Part shown: one piece after another, positions 27,405 to 36,091 of the stretch | Layout of the letters: every line of letters starts with the position of its first letter | How positions within the stretch are numbered: position 1 is the first letter of the stretch | From: Tissierellia bacterium | GTDB lineage: Bacteria > Bacillota > Clostridia > Tissierellales > Sedimentibacteraceae | Assembly: GCA_012519555.1 (NCBI GenBank) | Contig: JAAYPY010000027.1 | Span: forward strand, 1-36,091 | Length of the DNA stretch: 36,091 bases | Direction of reading: 5' to 3' | Made by a program: the position numbers and the translations under genes | Notes under the pieces: generated by a model | What the model saw: only the letters and a program-made list of their open reading frames with translations | Told to the model about the DNA's origin: nothing | Database searches by the model: none

Positions 27405-29777
27405 TTAATTGAAGGCTTGCTCTGTTCTTTCAATTATTTCATCCTGCAAGGATTTTTCAAGATTGTTAAAATGGTCAGAATAACCGGCTACCCTTACTAT
27501 TAAATCCTTGTATTCCTCAGGATGTTTTTGTGCATCCAAAAGTGTCTTTTTATCTATTACATTAAATTGAATATGATGACCCATCAGTTCAAAATATGAT
27601 CTGATAAGGGAAGACACGTTTTCTATTCCTTCCTCACCTGCTATGGAGGAGGGTGAAAATTTTTGGTTCAACAGGGTTCCTCCCGTAGATGTATGGTCCA
27701 TTTTAGAGCAGGATTTAATTACTGCAGTAGGTCCCTTCACATCTGCGCCTTTTTCCGGAGATATACCGTCTGATACAGGTTTTTCTGCTAATCTCCCGTT
27801 TGGAGAGGCACCCATTACAGAGCCGAAGTATACGTGGCAGGTGGTCGGAAGCATATCAATTTGATATGTACCGCCGCACACAGTCTTTCTTCCTCTTATT
27901 ATATCTCTCGTAGCGGTAAATATATCCAGCATTATATCATCAGCATAATCATCATCATTGCCGTATTTGGGAGTGTGATTCAATACCAAATTCCTGATAT
28001 GGGCATATCCTTCAAAATTTGATTTAAGTGCTTCCAACAATTCTCCCATGGTAAATCTTTTATTATCGTATACATTGTATTTAATTGCTGACAAACAATC
28101 GGTAATTGTAGCTATTCCTACAACTTGAATGTATCTGGTGTTGTACTTTGAGCCTCCTGCGTTATAGTCTCTGCCGCTTTCCTTGCATCCGTCCGTCAAC
28201 ACAGACATAAAGGTTGAAGGCATGTGTTTAGCAAATATTTTTTCGATTACATTATTTCCTCTTATCTTAACTTTAATAATATAATTAAGCTGCTTTACAA
28301 AGGCATCAAAAAGCTCTTCATAGGAGCTGAAATCCTCCGGGTTTCCTGTTTTTATCCCGATTTGTTTACCCGTATAATTGTCAAATCCGTCATTTAATGT
28401 AAGCTCCAATATTTTGGGAACATTCAAATAACCTGTCAAAACATAGGCTTCTCTTCCATGACAGCCTGTTTCAACACATCCGCTTGCTCCTCCAAATCGA
28501 GCATCTTCCAAGGTCTTGCCTGCATTTAAGAGCTCCTGAATCAATTCCTCAGTATTGTAAAATGCCGGTTGCCCCCAACCCTTTCTTGAAATTTCAACAG
28601 CTCTTTTTAAGAATTCATCGGGAGTTTTAACACTTATCTGAACATTTGAGCTTGGCTGAAGAAGCTTCAACTCATCCATTACGTCAAGTATCATATATGA
28701 TATTTCATTTACACCGTCTTCTCCCGTGTAGGGGTTTATCCCTCCGGTATTTATATTTGCAAAGTCCGTGTAAGTTCCGCTTTCCTTCAAGGTAATTCCT
28801 ACCTTGGGCGGTGCCGGCTGGTTGTTGAATTTTATCCAAAAGCATTCCAATAACTCTCTTGCTTTATGATAATCAATCATCCCCTCCTCCTTTTCTTTTT
28901 TATAGAAGGGATAAATATATTGGTCAAGCCTTCCCGGTGAAAAGGAATCCCATGTATTAAGCTCCGTGGTTACACCTATATGGACAAACCAATACATCTG
29001 CAAGGCTTGTGCAAAAGTTTCAGGTTTATGTGCAGGTACGACATCACAGTTATTTGCAATCCACAACAATTCTTCTTTTCTTTTTGGATTTGTTTCCTTT
29101 GAAGCTAACTCTCTTGCATACTGTGCATATCTTTGACCGTAAATGATTATTGCGTCACATGAAATAGCCATTCCTTCAAGCTGTGCTTTTTTGTCGTAGG
29201 CATCAGGGTCATTCATGAAATCTATCTTTTCTATTTCTTCTTCTATTTCTTTCTTGAAATCAAGGAATCCTTTTTCATAGATTTTCCCGTCTGCAACTGT
29301 ATGTCCGGGAGCCCTTTGCTCCATGAATTCAGTAAACATTCCTGCAGCATAACAATCCTTCCATTCCCCTGTCATGGATTCAAGAATTTTATGTCTTATG
29401 GAGCGCTTTTCCCAATACGGGATAATTTTTTCCTGCTGCAGTTTTTTGTCTTCTTCCTTAACTTTAAAACTTATATATTTTCTGTCATTCATCACGGTCA
29501 TATCTTCAACGGTATGGCAGCATAGCTCCGGAAATGTGGGGGCTGCCTGAGGCCCTTCGCCTTTCTCTCCTACTATGAGTTCATCCTGACCAATATAGAG
29601 CTTTCTTTTTTTCATTAAATTTTTAAAATTTAAGGCCCTTAATACGGGAGTTTCGACCGTACCGTAATACTTCTCATAAAATTCAGTTTCTAATAAAGCC
29701 CTTTCCAAGCTTATGGAGGGTTGTGTGTTAGTGCTTATTTCTCTCAATTTCTTTGTTCTTTCAGTATAACCTCTCAT
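27405..29777 (-). CDS. hypD: Glycyl radical enzyme, trans-4-hydroxy-L-proline dehydratase (HypD)-like
   Basis: GASGCVETGCHGREAYVLTGY active-site Cys/Glu, EFMEQRAPGHT, TYTDFANINTGG, glycyl radical motif RVAGYSDHFNNL. Confidence 0.9.
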   Translation of the reverse strand: MRGYTERTKKLREISTNTQPSISLERALLETEFYEKYYGTVETPVLRALNFKNLMKKRKLYIGQDELIVGEKGEGPQAAPTFPELCCHTVEDMTVMNDRKYISFKVKEEDKKLQQEKIIPYWEKRSIRHKILESMTGEWKDCYAAGMFTEFMEQRAPGHTVADGKIYEKGFLDFKKEIEEEIEKIDFMNDPDAYDKKAQLEGMAISCDAIIIYGQRYAQYARELASKETNPKRKEELLWIANNCDVVPAHKPETFAQALQMYWFVHIGVTTELNTWDSFSPGRLDQYIYPFYKKEKEEGMIDYHKARELLECFWIKFNNQPAPPKVGITLKESGTYTDFANINTGGINPYTGEDGVNEISYMILDVMDELKLLQPSSNVQISVKTPDEFLKRAVEISRKGWGQPAFYNTEELIQELLNAGKTLEDARFGGASGCVETGCHGREAYVLTGYLNVPKILELTLNDGFDNYTGKQIGIKTGNPEDFSSYEELFDAFVKQLNYIIKVKIRGNNVIEKIFAKHMPSTFMSVLTDGCKESGRDYNAGGSKYNTRYIQVVGIATITDCLSAIKYNVYDNKRFTMGELLEALKSNFEGYAHIRNLVLNHTPKYGNDDDYADDIMLDIFTATRDIIRGRKTVCGGTYQIDMLPTTCHVYFGSVMGASPNGRLAEKPVSDGISPEKGADVKGPTAVIKSCSKMDHTSTGGTLLNQKFSPSSIAGEEGIENVSSLIRSYFELMGHHIQFNVIDKKTLLDAQKHPEEYKDLIVRVAGYSDHFNNLEKSLQDEIIERTEQAFN

Positions 29778-29778
29778 A

Positions 29779-30675
29779 TCAGCCTCCTATTTTAACCTTG
29801 TATCCTTCTTTTTCAAACATTTCTTTATATTTTTTCAGCTTCTCATCTCTTGGTTTTTTCATATCCTTTGAATATCCACGGCATAATTTTTCGTACTTAT
29901 GCCTTGCTATATCATGATAAGGCAGCAGATTAACCTTCTTGATATTCATATTCTTAATTATCTTTAATATTTCTAAGATATGATTTTCATCAGCATTAAT
30001 TCCCTCAATCAAGGGCAGTCTCAAATTAATGTTGTTATGAATCTTTGATAATTTTATTAAGTTGTTAATAATAATTTTATTTGAAACTCCCGTATAAAAT
30101 ATATGCTTGACATCATCCGTGAGTTTTAAGTCATATAAAAATAAATCCGTATATTTTGATATCTTTTCAAATACTTTAAAGTCTGCATAACCGCAAGTAT
30201 CAACTGCAGTATGAATATTTTCTTTTTTTAACCTCATTAACAACTCTTCGATAAATTCTTTATATATAAGGGGCTCTCCCCCGGATAAGGTTACACCGCC
30301 CTTGGAGTTTTTATAAAACACTCTGTCTTTTAGGACTTCTTTCATAACCTCATCAAGAGTATATTCTCTACCTGCAATCTGCCTTGCAGAATTTATGCAA
30401 GAAACAATGCAATCCCCCTTGAAGGAACACTTGTCCATATTGGTTATAAGAGTATTGCCTTTCTTTTCTATAGCATTGTTTGCACATACCCTTATACAGT
30501 TTCCGCATAAGGTGCATTTGTATTTATCGTATAAAATTTCTTTACTTAAATTTTGGCTTTCCGGATTATGGCACCACAGACACTTGAGGGGGCACCCTTT
30601 AAAAAATACTGTTGTTCTGATTCCGGGTCCGTCGTGGACAGAAAATTTTTGAATGTTAAATATATTGGCTTTCAT
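29779..30675 (-). CDS. hypE: Glycyl-radical enzyme activating radical SAM protein (HypE-like)
   Basis: HDGPGIRTTVFFKGCPLKCLWCHNPES plus ferredoxin-type Cys motifs; adjacent to GRE. Confidence 0.9.
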   Translation of the reverse strand: MKANIFNIQKFSVHDGPGIRTTVFFKGCPLKCLWCHNPESQNLSKEILYDKYKCTLCGNCIRVCANNAIEKKGNTLITNMDKCSFKGDCIVSCINSARQIAGREYTLDEVMKEVLKDRVFYKNSKGGVTLSGGEPLIYKEFIEELLMRLKKENIHTAVDTCGYADFKVFEKISKYTDLFLYDLKLTDDVKHIFYTGVSNKIIINNLIKLSKIHNNINLRLPLIEGINADENHILEILKIIKNMNIKKVNLLPYHDIARHKYEKLCRGYSKDMKKPRDEKLKKYKEMFEKEGYKVKIGG

Positions 30676-31307
30676 TTATTTTCCTCGTTGTCATCACAAT
30701 TTGTCAGTGCTTTAATGAAAGAGTAGGTTATTTTTGCAGTCAAACCCCATATTATATAGTTGTAATATTTATAGAAATAAACCGGATATCTTATACTTTC
30801 CCAATTATAATCCTCCCCGTTATTGACCATGTGATATGGAAAATCCTTGTCGGCCTTCGGATAATAATTCATATAATATTTTTCGGGTTTGTTCTCTAAA
30901 AAGAATGACAGAGGAACAAAAAAAACTTCGGATACTTCATCAATACTGTAGTCTATTTCATAGGGGTCGATGTTCTTAATAAGCCCTAAAAATGTAAATA
31001 CAAAAGCACCGCTTTTGCTTGAAGCATAATTAAGTTCTGTAATAATTTCAATATTTGCCTTGTTTAACAATAATTCCTCTGATGTTTCCCTTATTGCGGC
31101 ATCCCTTGGACTCTCGCCTTCTTCAATCCTACCGCCCGGAAAAGAAATTTCTCCCGGTTGCGTAATGGAATTTGACCTAACCTCATAGACTAGGTTTAAT
31201 TCTCCGTCAATTTCAATTAATGGAACCAATACCGCAAAGCTTACATCATAGTCCATCGGTTTTGGTCTAAAGTTTTTTAATTTATCTTTTATGTTTATTA
31301 TATTCAT
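30672..31307 (-). CDS. NUDIX hydrolase, CoA-pyrophosphatase-like
   Basis: NUDIX box GGRIEEGESPRDAAIRETSEEL. Confidence 0.9.
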   Translation of the reverse strand: MNIINIKDKLKNFRPKPMDYDVSFAVLVPLIEIDGELNLVYEVRSNSITQPGEISFPGGRIEEGESPRDAAIRETSEELLLNKANIEIITELNYASSKSGAFVFTFLGLIKNIDPYEIDYSIDEVSEVFFVPLSFFLENKPEKYYMNYYPKADKDFPYHMVNNGEDYNWESIRYPVYFYKYYNYIIWGLTAKITYSFIKALTNCDDNEENK

Positions 31308-31859
31308 TTATATCATCAGCCTCATTATTCCGAATATTATAAATATCAGTCCGGATATTGTTTTTATTATATAAGAAGGAAGAAATTTAGTCAATGATGT
31401 TCCAATTATAATTCCCACAAATCCAATGGTCAGCATTGCGGTTACAGAGCCTGCCAAAACTGTTAAAGGATAGACGGCATCCATAGACAGGGTCATGCAT
31501 GTCAGCTGAGTTTTATCTCCCATTTCTCCAAGAAAAAAGGTCAGAGCAGTAGTAACGACAGGACTTAAACTGTATTGCTTTTTATTTTCGCCCTCATCTT
31601 CAAATACAATAGTTATGATTCCGAAAGTTATGAAAATAAGACCTGCAAATAATTGAAGGAGATGTTGGTCTGTCATGTCAGATATAAAACATCCTATATA
31701 AACTGCAAAACCATGGTTTAATAAAACACCAAGCAGTATTCCCAAAAGTACTTGAATTACTGAATATTTGGCTGCCAAAGTCATCAGCATCAATTGGGTT
31801 TTGTCTCCCATTTCCGCAACAAATACCAAAATAAAGGTCTCAAAAAATTCCTTATACAT
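31308..31859 (-). CDS. TMEM165/GDT1 (UPF0016) family transporter
   Basis: Two EMGDKTQL motifs in duplicated TM halves. Confidence 0.92.
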   Translation of the reverse strand: MYKEFFETFILVFVAEMGDKTQLMLMTLAAKYSVIQVLLGILLGVLLNHGFAVYIGCFISDMTDQHLLQLFAGLIFITFGIITIVFEDEGENKKQYSLSPVVTTALTFFLGEMGDKTQLTCMTLSMDAVYPLTVLAGSVTAMLTIGFVGIIIGTSLTKFLPSYIIKTISGLIFIIFGIMRLMI

Positions 31860-31968
31860 TTTTCCTCCCTAAATATTACATTCTGCTCTCTTTCATTTAT
31901 CAAAGTTATATACTATAATATTAGAAAGGACTTACAATCAGAACAAATATAATTATTCCGGAGGTATA

Positions 31969-33066
31969 ATGGATAAAAATATATTAATAACCACCGCTCC
32001 CTTTGGAAACGGTCATAAAATGGTTGCAACTGCAATAAAAAATGCATTTATTAAAAAGGGTTATAACAATGTGGTGGTTGTAGATTTGTTTACGGAAACA
32101 CATCCGAAAGTCACTGAAGCCATAAAAAAGGCATACATTAAAAGCTATGATTTTGGAAAAGCTTATTCAAAGCTTTATTTTGGCTCGGAAAAACTTACGG
32201 ATAAGCCTGTAGTAGAATTATACAGGAATTTTGGATATAGAAAATTAAAGAATATTTCTGAAGTATTTAAACCCCATGTAATAATTAACACTTTCCCCAT
32301 ATTGGCATCATTGAAGCTGAAAAATAACCAAGGCATGAATATACCGGTTTTCAATATAGTAACCGACTATTATGCTCATAAACTTTGGATAAGCAAAGAA
32401 ATTGACAAGTTTTATATTGCAACTGATGAGCTGCAGGAGGAATTCAAAAAGATGAATATCCCACCGGAAAAAATTGTTGTTTCGGGAATACCTATAAGAG
32501 ACGCTTTCGAAGAAATAGAAAATATATCAAAACTCCATACCAAGTACAATTTTAAAAGAGGGAAAAGAATAATACTTATAAATTCTGGGGCATTTGGTGT
32601 GTTCAGGGATATAAAAAAGGTATGCAGAGAATTATGCAAACATAAAAACATACAGGTTGCGGTAGTTTGCGGAAATAATATCTTTTTGAAGCTGAAATTA
32701 GAATCTTTAGGCCTCAGAAATTTAAGGGTATTCGGGTTTGTTGAAGATATCCATGAACTGTACAAAATTGCTTGCTGTATGATAACCAAGCCGGGAGGTA
32801 TTACACTGACAGAAGCCTTGTCCGTTCAGCTGCCTCTCATTATAATTAAGCCGGTACCCGGTCAGGAAAAGGAAAATGCCTTGTATTTTGAAAGAAAAGG
32901 TGCCGCAATCATAGCCTATAATTCCTATCAAATTGTAAACAGCACTGTTGATTTAATAAATAATCCCGAGCTTTTGTCTGCTATGCGCAAAAACATGAAG
33001 AAGATGTACAATAAATCTTCATCCGAGAGAATTGTGGAAGATGTGCTGGGAAGTTTAAAAGTATAG
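31969..33066 (+). CDS. MurG/UgtP-like glycosyltransferase (processive diacylglycerol glucosyltransferase family)
   Basis: APFGNGHKMVATAI, VTDYYAHKLW, TKPGGITLTEAL. Confidence 0.85.
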   Translation: MDKNILITTAPFGNGHKMVATAIKNAFIKKGYNNVVVVDLFTETHPKVTEAIKKAYIKSYDFGKAYSKLYFGSEKLTDKPVVELYRNFGYRKLKNISEVFKPHVIINTFPILASLKLKNNQGMNIPVFNIVTDYYAHKLWISKEIDKFYIATDELQEEFKKMNIPPEKIVVSGIPIRDAFEEIENISKLHTKYNFKRGKRIILINSGAFGVFRDIKKVCRELCKHKNIQVAVVCGNNIFLKLKLESLGLRNLRVFGFVEDIHELYKIACCMITKPGGITLTEALSVQLPLIIIKPVPGQEKENALYFERKGAAIIAYNSYQIVNSTVDLINNPELLSAMRKNMKKMYNKSSSERIVEDVLGSLKV

Positions 33067-33088
33067 GGACACACTAAGTGTCCCACAT

Positions 33089-33544
33089 CTATTCCTTTTT
33101 ATTGGACATATATTCTCTTAAAACCTTATACAGGCATTTTTTAAAGTTTTCATCTTGTTCTTTTCTTCTTTTGGATGGTCCCTTGGTTTTTCCGCCTTGT
33201 TTCCTTATTCTTTCGCTTATATATCTGGATTGAAGCAAGGTGTCAATATTATTCTTATTAATAAAAAAACCTGCTGTATGAATGATTGCCAAAGCTTTTC
33301 CCAAAAGAAGGCTTGCAAGCCCGTAATCTTGAGTTATTAATATATCCCCCTTCCTAAATATTTGAACTATTTTATAATCGACGGACTCCCTTCCTTGTTC
33401 TACAACTATAACTTCAAAGTCGCTGACAATGTAATGGTCAATGTCTGACACAATTATCAAGCCTACTCCAAAATCCTTGGCTGCTTTTTCACATATTTCT
33501 CTTACCTTCTGGGGGCATGCATCTCCATCTATAATAATTCGCAT
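33089..33544 (-). CDS. YaiI/YqxD family DUF188 protein
   Basis: IIDGDACPQKVREI, DILITQDYGLASLLLGKALAI, SKRRKEQDENF. Confidence 0.92.
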   Translation of the reverse strand: MRIIIDGDACPQKVREICEKAAKDFGVGLIIVSDIDHYIVSDFEVIVVEQGRESVDYKIVQIFRKGDILITQDYGLASLLLGKALAIIHTAGFFINKNNIDTLLQSRYISERIRKQGGKTKGPSKRRKEQDENFKKCLYKVLREYMSNKKE

Positions 33545-33620
33545 GAAAAACTCCTTTTTTAATTAAGTTATGATATTATATCTGTATTTGTTAAAGAAAT
33601 GCAATTTATTTTTGAATATA

Positions 33621-33660
33621 AGAATCCGCCTGAATAATCTCTTATTCAGGCGGATTTTTC
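33621..33660. terminator. Strong intrinsic terminator of TRAP operon
   Basis: AATCCGCCTGAATAA-TCTC-TTATTCAGGCGGATT with flanking T/A tract. Confidence 0.8.
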
Positions 33661-33666
33661 AATAGT

Positions 33667-34930
33667 TTATAGTATTAATGACGGTATGAAAAGCGGCAGG
33701 TATATATAAATGAAGTATACTATTATCAAGCCTATAAGATAGGGCACAACCTTTTTGGCTATTCTTTCAATGGGCATTCCAGTTATTGAAGATGCCACAA
33801 AAAGGTCGATGGCAACAGGCGGCGTAATCATACCGATTGCAATACCGATTGTGAATATCAAACCAAAGTGAATAAGGTCAATACCAAGCATTTTTACAAG
33901 GGGAAGGAATACCGGAGTAATAAGTATGATAGCCGAGGATGTTTCCATAAAAACACCGGCAATCAGTATTATAACAGCCATCAAAAATAGTATAATATAC
34001 TTGTTGCTTGAGATTGAAAGCACTGCCTGAGCAATTGCCTCCGGTATCTGCCAGTTGGCAAGAGCCCATCCGAAAACACCGCTGCATGCTATTATTGTCA
34101 TGATAATTGCAGAAGTCTTTCCGCTGCCAAGCATTATCTGGCCAAGCTCTTTAAGAGTCAAATCCTTGTATATAAACATTGAAGCAAACATGGAATATAC
34201 CACGGCAACACCGGCGGCTTCAGATGGAGTGAAGTATCCGGAAAATATGCCGCCGAGGATAATAAGCGGCATTATCAATGCCCAAACAGCCTTCTTTAAG
34301 GTCTCAACCATATATTTGAATTCAAATGCCCTTCCGTCCGGGTAATTGAATTTTTTGGCCTCAAAAAGGGAAATTGCAATTAATATGCCCCCCATCATGA
34401 AACCGGGAAAGAAACCATTCTTGAATAATCTAGTTACACTTTGTTCGGCTATTACAGCATATAGAACCATGGGAACAGACGGAGGAATAACAACTCCGAT
34501 ACACCCTCCTGAAGCTATTAAGGCAGCCGCACGATCTACCTCGTACCCCCTTTTTTTCAAGTTCAGGAAGCATGGATGTTCCAACTGCTGCAGTAGTTGC
34601 AGCTCCTGAGCCGGATATAGCTGCAAAGAACATGGACGCCAATACGGAAACCGCCGATAGTCCTCCCTTAATTTTGCCTATACATGCTTCTGCAAATGCA
34701 ACCAGCATTTTTGACATTTCTCCCCTAGCAAGCAAATCCCCTGCCAAAATGAAGAAAGGTATTGCAACCAATGAAAATGAATCCGAAGAAGCAAACAAAC
34801 GCTGTACCACTATCAAAAGGTTTACATCTCCTATTATCAATACGACTACGCCGGCAACAGCAACAGAAAATGCAATGGGGACACCTAATGCAAGACATCC
34901 TAAAAAGGTTAAAAGAAGTATACTACCCAT
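33667..34930 (-). pseudogene. dctM: TRAP transporter large permease (DctM-like), apparent frameshift near 34546-34557
   Basis: ORFs 34430-34930 and 33667-34626 are N- and C-terminal parts of one DctM; continuity restored by removing one G from AAAAAAAGGGGG (ELEKKG|YEVDRAAALIA). Confidence 0.85.
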
Positions 34931-35424
34931 TATTCTGCCACCTCCCTAGTAACTAAAATTTCAAAAATTGCATTTAGGGCGTGAAGAAGCATTACTCCGC
35001 ATCCGATTGGAATTGCCATATACATTAAATTCATTCTAATGCCCAAGGCAGGTGAGCTTTGCGCTCCTTGTTTCATCATGTAGATTAGGCCATAATAAAC
35101 TGCAATAATGAAAAATGCAATGCAAATCAGGTGTACAAGTATCTTTACATATTTATTTGACTTACCCTTAAATTTATCCTGAATGAAGGACACATTAATG
35201 TGCCCTCCTCTTTTATAAACACACCCTGCTCCTATGAAGGTTGACCATACAAGCAAATATCTTGTTAATTCTTCACTCCATGCAAGAGCAGTGAAGAATA
35301 CTCTGGCTATTATTTGAAGGCTTGTAAAGAATACCATCCCTACCATAGTCAGTATTAAGAGGCCGCAGCCAATCTTATCTACAAAGTCGCTTGCTTTTTT
35401 TATTACCTTAGCAATGACAACCAC
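34930..35424 (-). CDS. dctQ: TRAP transporter small permease (DctQ-like)
   Basis: Four-TM pattern with WSEELTRYLLVWSTFIGAG. Confidence 0.88.
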   Translation of the reverse strand: MVVIAKVIKKASDFVDKIGCGLLILTMVGMVFFTSLQIIARVFFTALAWSEELTRYLLVWSTFIGAGCVYKRGGHINVSFIQDKFKGKSNKYVKILVHLICIAFFIIAVYYGLIYMMKQGAQSSPALGIRMNLMYMAIPIGCGVMLLHALNAIFEILVTREVAE

Positions 35425-35449
35425 CTCCTATTAACAATAAGTGACTTAA

Positions 35450-36091
35450 TTACTTAATTGCTTCATTTATTTTTGTCAGGTATTCGCTGTATTGCGAATA
35501 TTGTTCATATACCGGTTGTACCGCTTGTCTGAAGCTCTCCAAATCCGGTTCTTCTATAACTTCCATGCCGTTTGCTTTAAGGTCTGCAATTTGAGCCGCT
35601 TCATTTTCTGCAACCCATGCTCTTTCATATTCTGCCGCTTCCTGAGCTGATTGAATAAATATCTCCTGTACATCAGCCGGAAGACTGTTGAATTTTTCTT
35701 CGCTGAATGTTATAACAGCTGCTGCATATGCATGTCTTGTCAAGGTAACATGTTTTTGTGAATCCCACATTTTATATGCATGAATAACATTTACCGGGTT
35801 TTCCTGTCCTTGTATTGTACCCTGCTGCAGGGCGGTAAGTGCTTCAGTCCATGCCATAGGCACAGCATTTACACCCATTGCCTTAAATGCAGCTATATAA
35901 ACTTCATTTTCCATTACACGAACCTTTAAATCCTTAATATCCTCAGCATTTTGTACAGGTCGAACACTATTTGTTAAATTACGGAACCCTCTTTCTGCAA
36001 AGGCAAGTCCTTTAAGGTCGTGATCTTCAAGCTTAGAGAGAATTTCCTTTCCGATTTCGCCGTCAAGGACCTTGTAAGCGGAAGCGTTGTC
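35450..36091 (-). CDS. dctP: TRAP transporter substrate-binding protein (DctP-like), N-terminus beyond window
   Basis: Open frame to window edge: ...GLAFAERGFRNLTNSVRPVQNAEDIKDLKVRVMENEVYIAAFKAMGVNAVPMAWTEALTALQQGTIQGQENP. Confidence 0.9.
   Translation of the reverse strand, partial: DNASAYKVLDGEIGKEILSKLEDHDLKGLAFAERGFRNLTNSVRPVQNAEDIKDLKVRVMENEVYIAAFKAMGVNAVPMAWTEALTALQQGTIQGQENPVNVIHAYKMWDSQKHVTLTRHAYAAAVITFSEEKFNSLPADVQEIFIQSAQEAAEYERAWVAENEAAQIADLKANGMEVIEEPDLESFRQAVQPVYEQYSQYSEYLTKINEAIK

Noticed and set aside
31860-31968. yybP-ykoY (Mn) riboswitch for the UPF0016 transporter
   Set aside because: The divergent intergenic region is too short and lacks the conserved motifs.
34546-34557. 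A AAA AAG slippery heptamer suggesting programmed -1 frameshifting in dctM
   Set aside because: The -1 frame after the slip reads GGG GGT ACG AGG TAG and stops; restoring DctM needs +1 (or loss of one G), so classic -1 PRF does not fit.
1-36091. CRISPR array, prophage, toxin-antitoxin or defence island
   Set aside because: No regularly spaced repeats, Cas, integrase, phage or recognisable defence genes seen in any frame.

Overview
AT-rich, low-GC Firmicutes (Clostridia-like) chromosomal window, mostly housekeeping and accessory metabolism. Left to right: sigma-54-dependent regulator (5'-truncated by the window), gltX with an adjacent tRNA-Glu(CTC), a GNAT protein, a TM1266-type hydrogenase-system regulator followed by a NitT/TauT-type ABC transporter, a HesB/IscA-like gene with an in-frame UGA and a SECIS-like hairpin (absent from the ORF track), small membrane proteins, pmbA/tldD, tyrS (T-box), a CAP-domain secreted protein, an NCS2 purine permease, a Cys-rich 50-aa sORF, an FMN-dependent alpha-hydroxy-acid oxidase family protein, valS (T-box), degV, a cobalamin riboswitch with a BtuFCD-type transporter, a GerMN lipoprotein, cysK-cysE (T-box), a tight minus-strand operon (UPF0016/GDT1 - NUDIX - HypE-like activase - HypD-like glycyl radical enzyme), a diacylglycerol glucosyltransferase-like GT, a YaiI/DUF188 protein and a TRAP transporter with an apparent frameshift in dctM. 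Main items for follow-up: (1) the selenocysteine HesB-like gene; (2) a terminator/antiterminator-type leader before the TM1266-ABC operon; (3) two diverged copies of a structured element with small ORFs sharing VGxxQxNPN, one in the valS leader and one after the DUF378 gene; (4) a dense TTGCA-motif cluster with a 12-bp hairpin upstream of the Cys-rich sORF. All calls are by eye; no searches were run.
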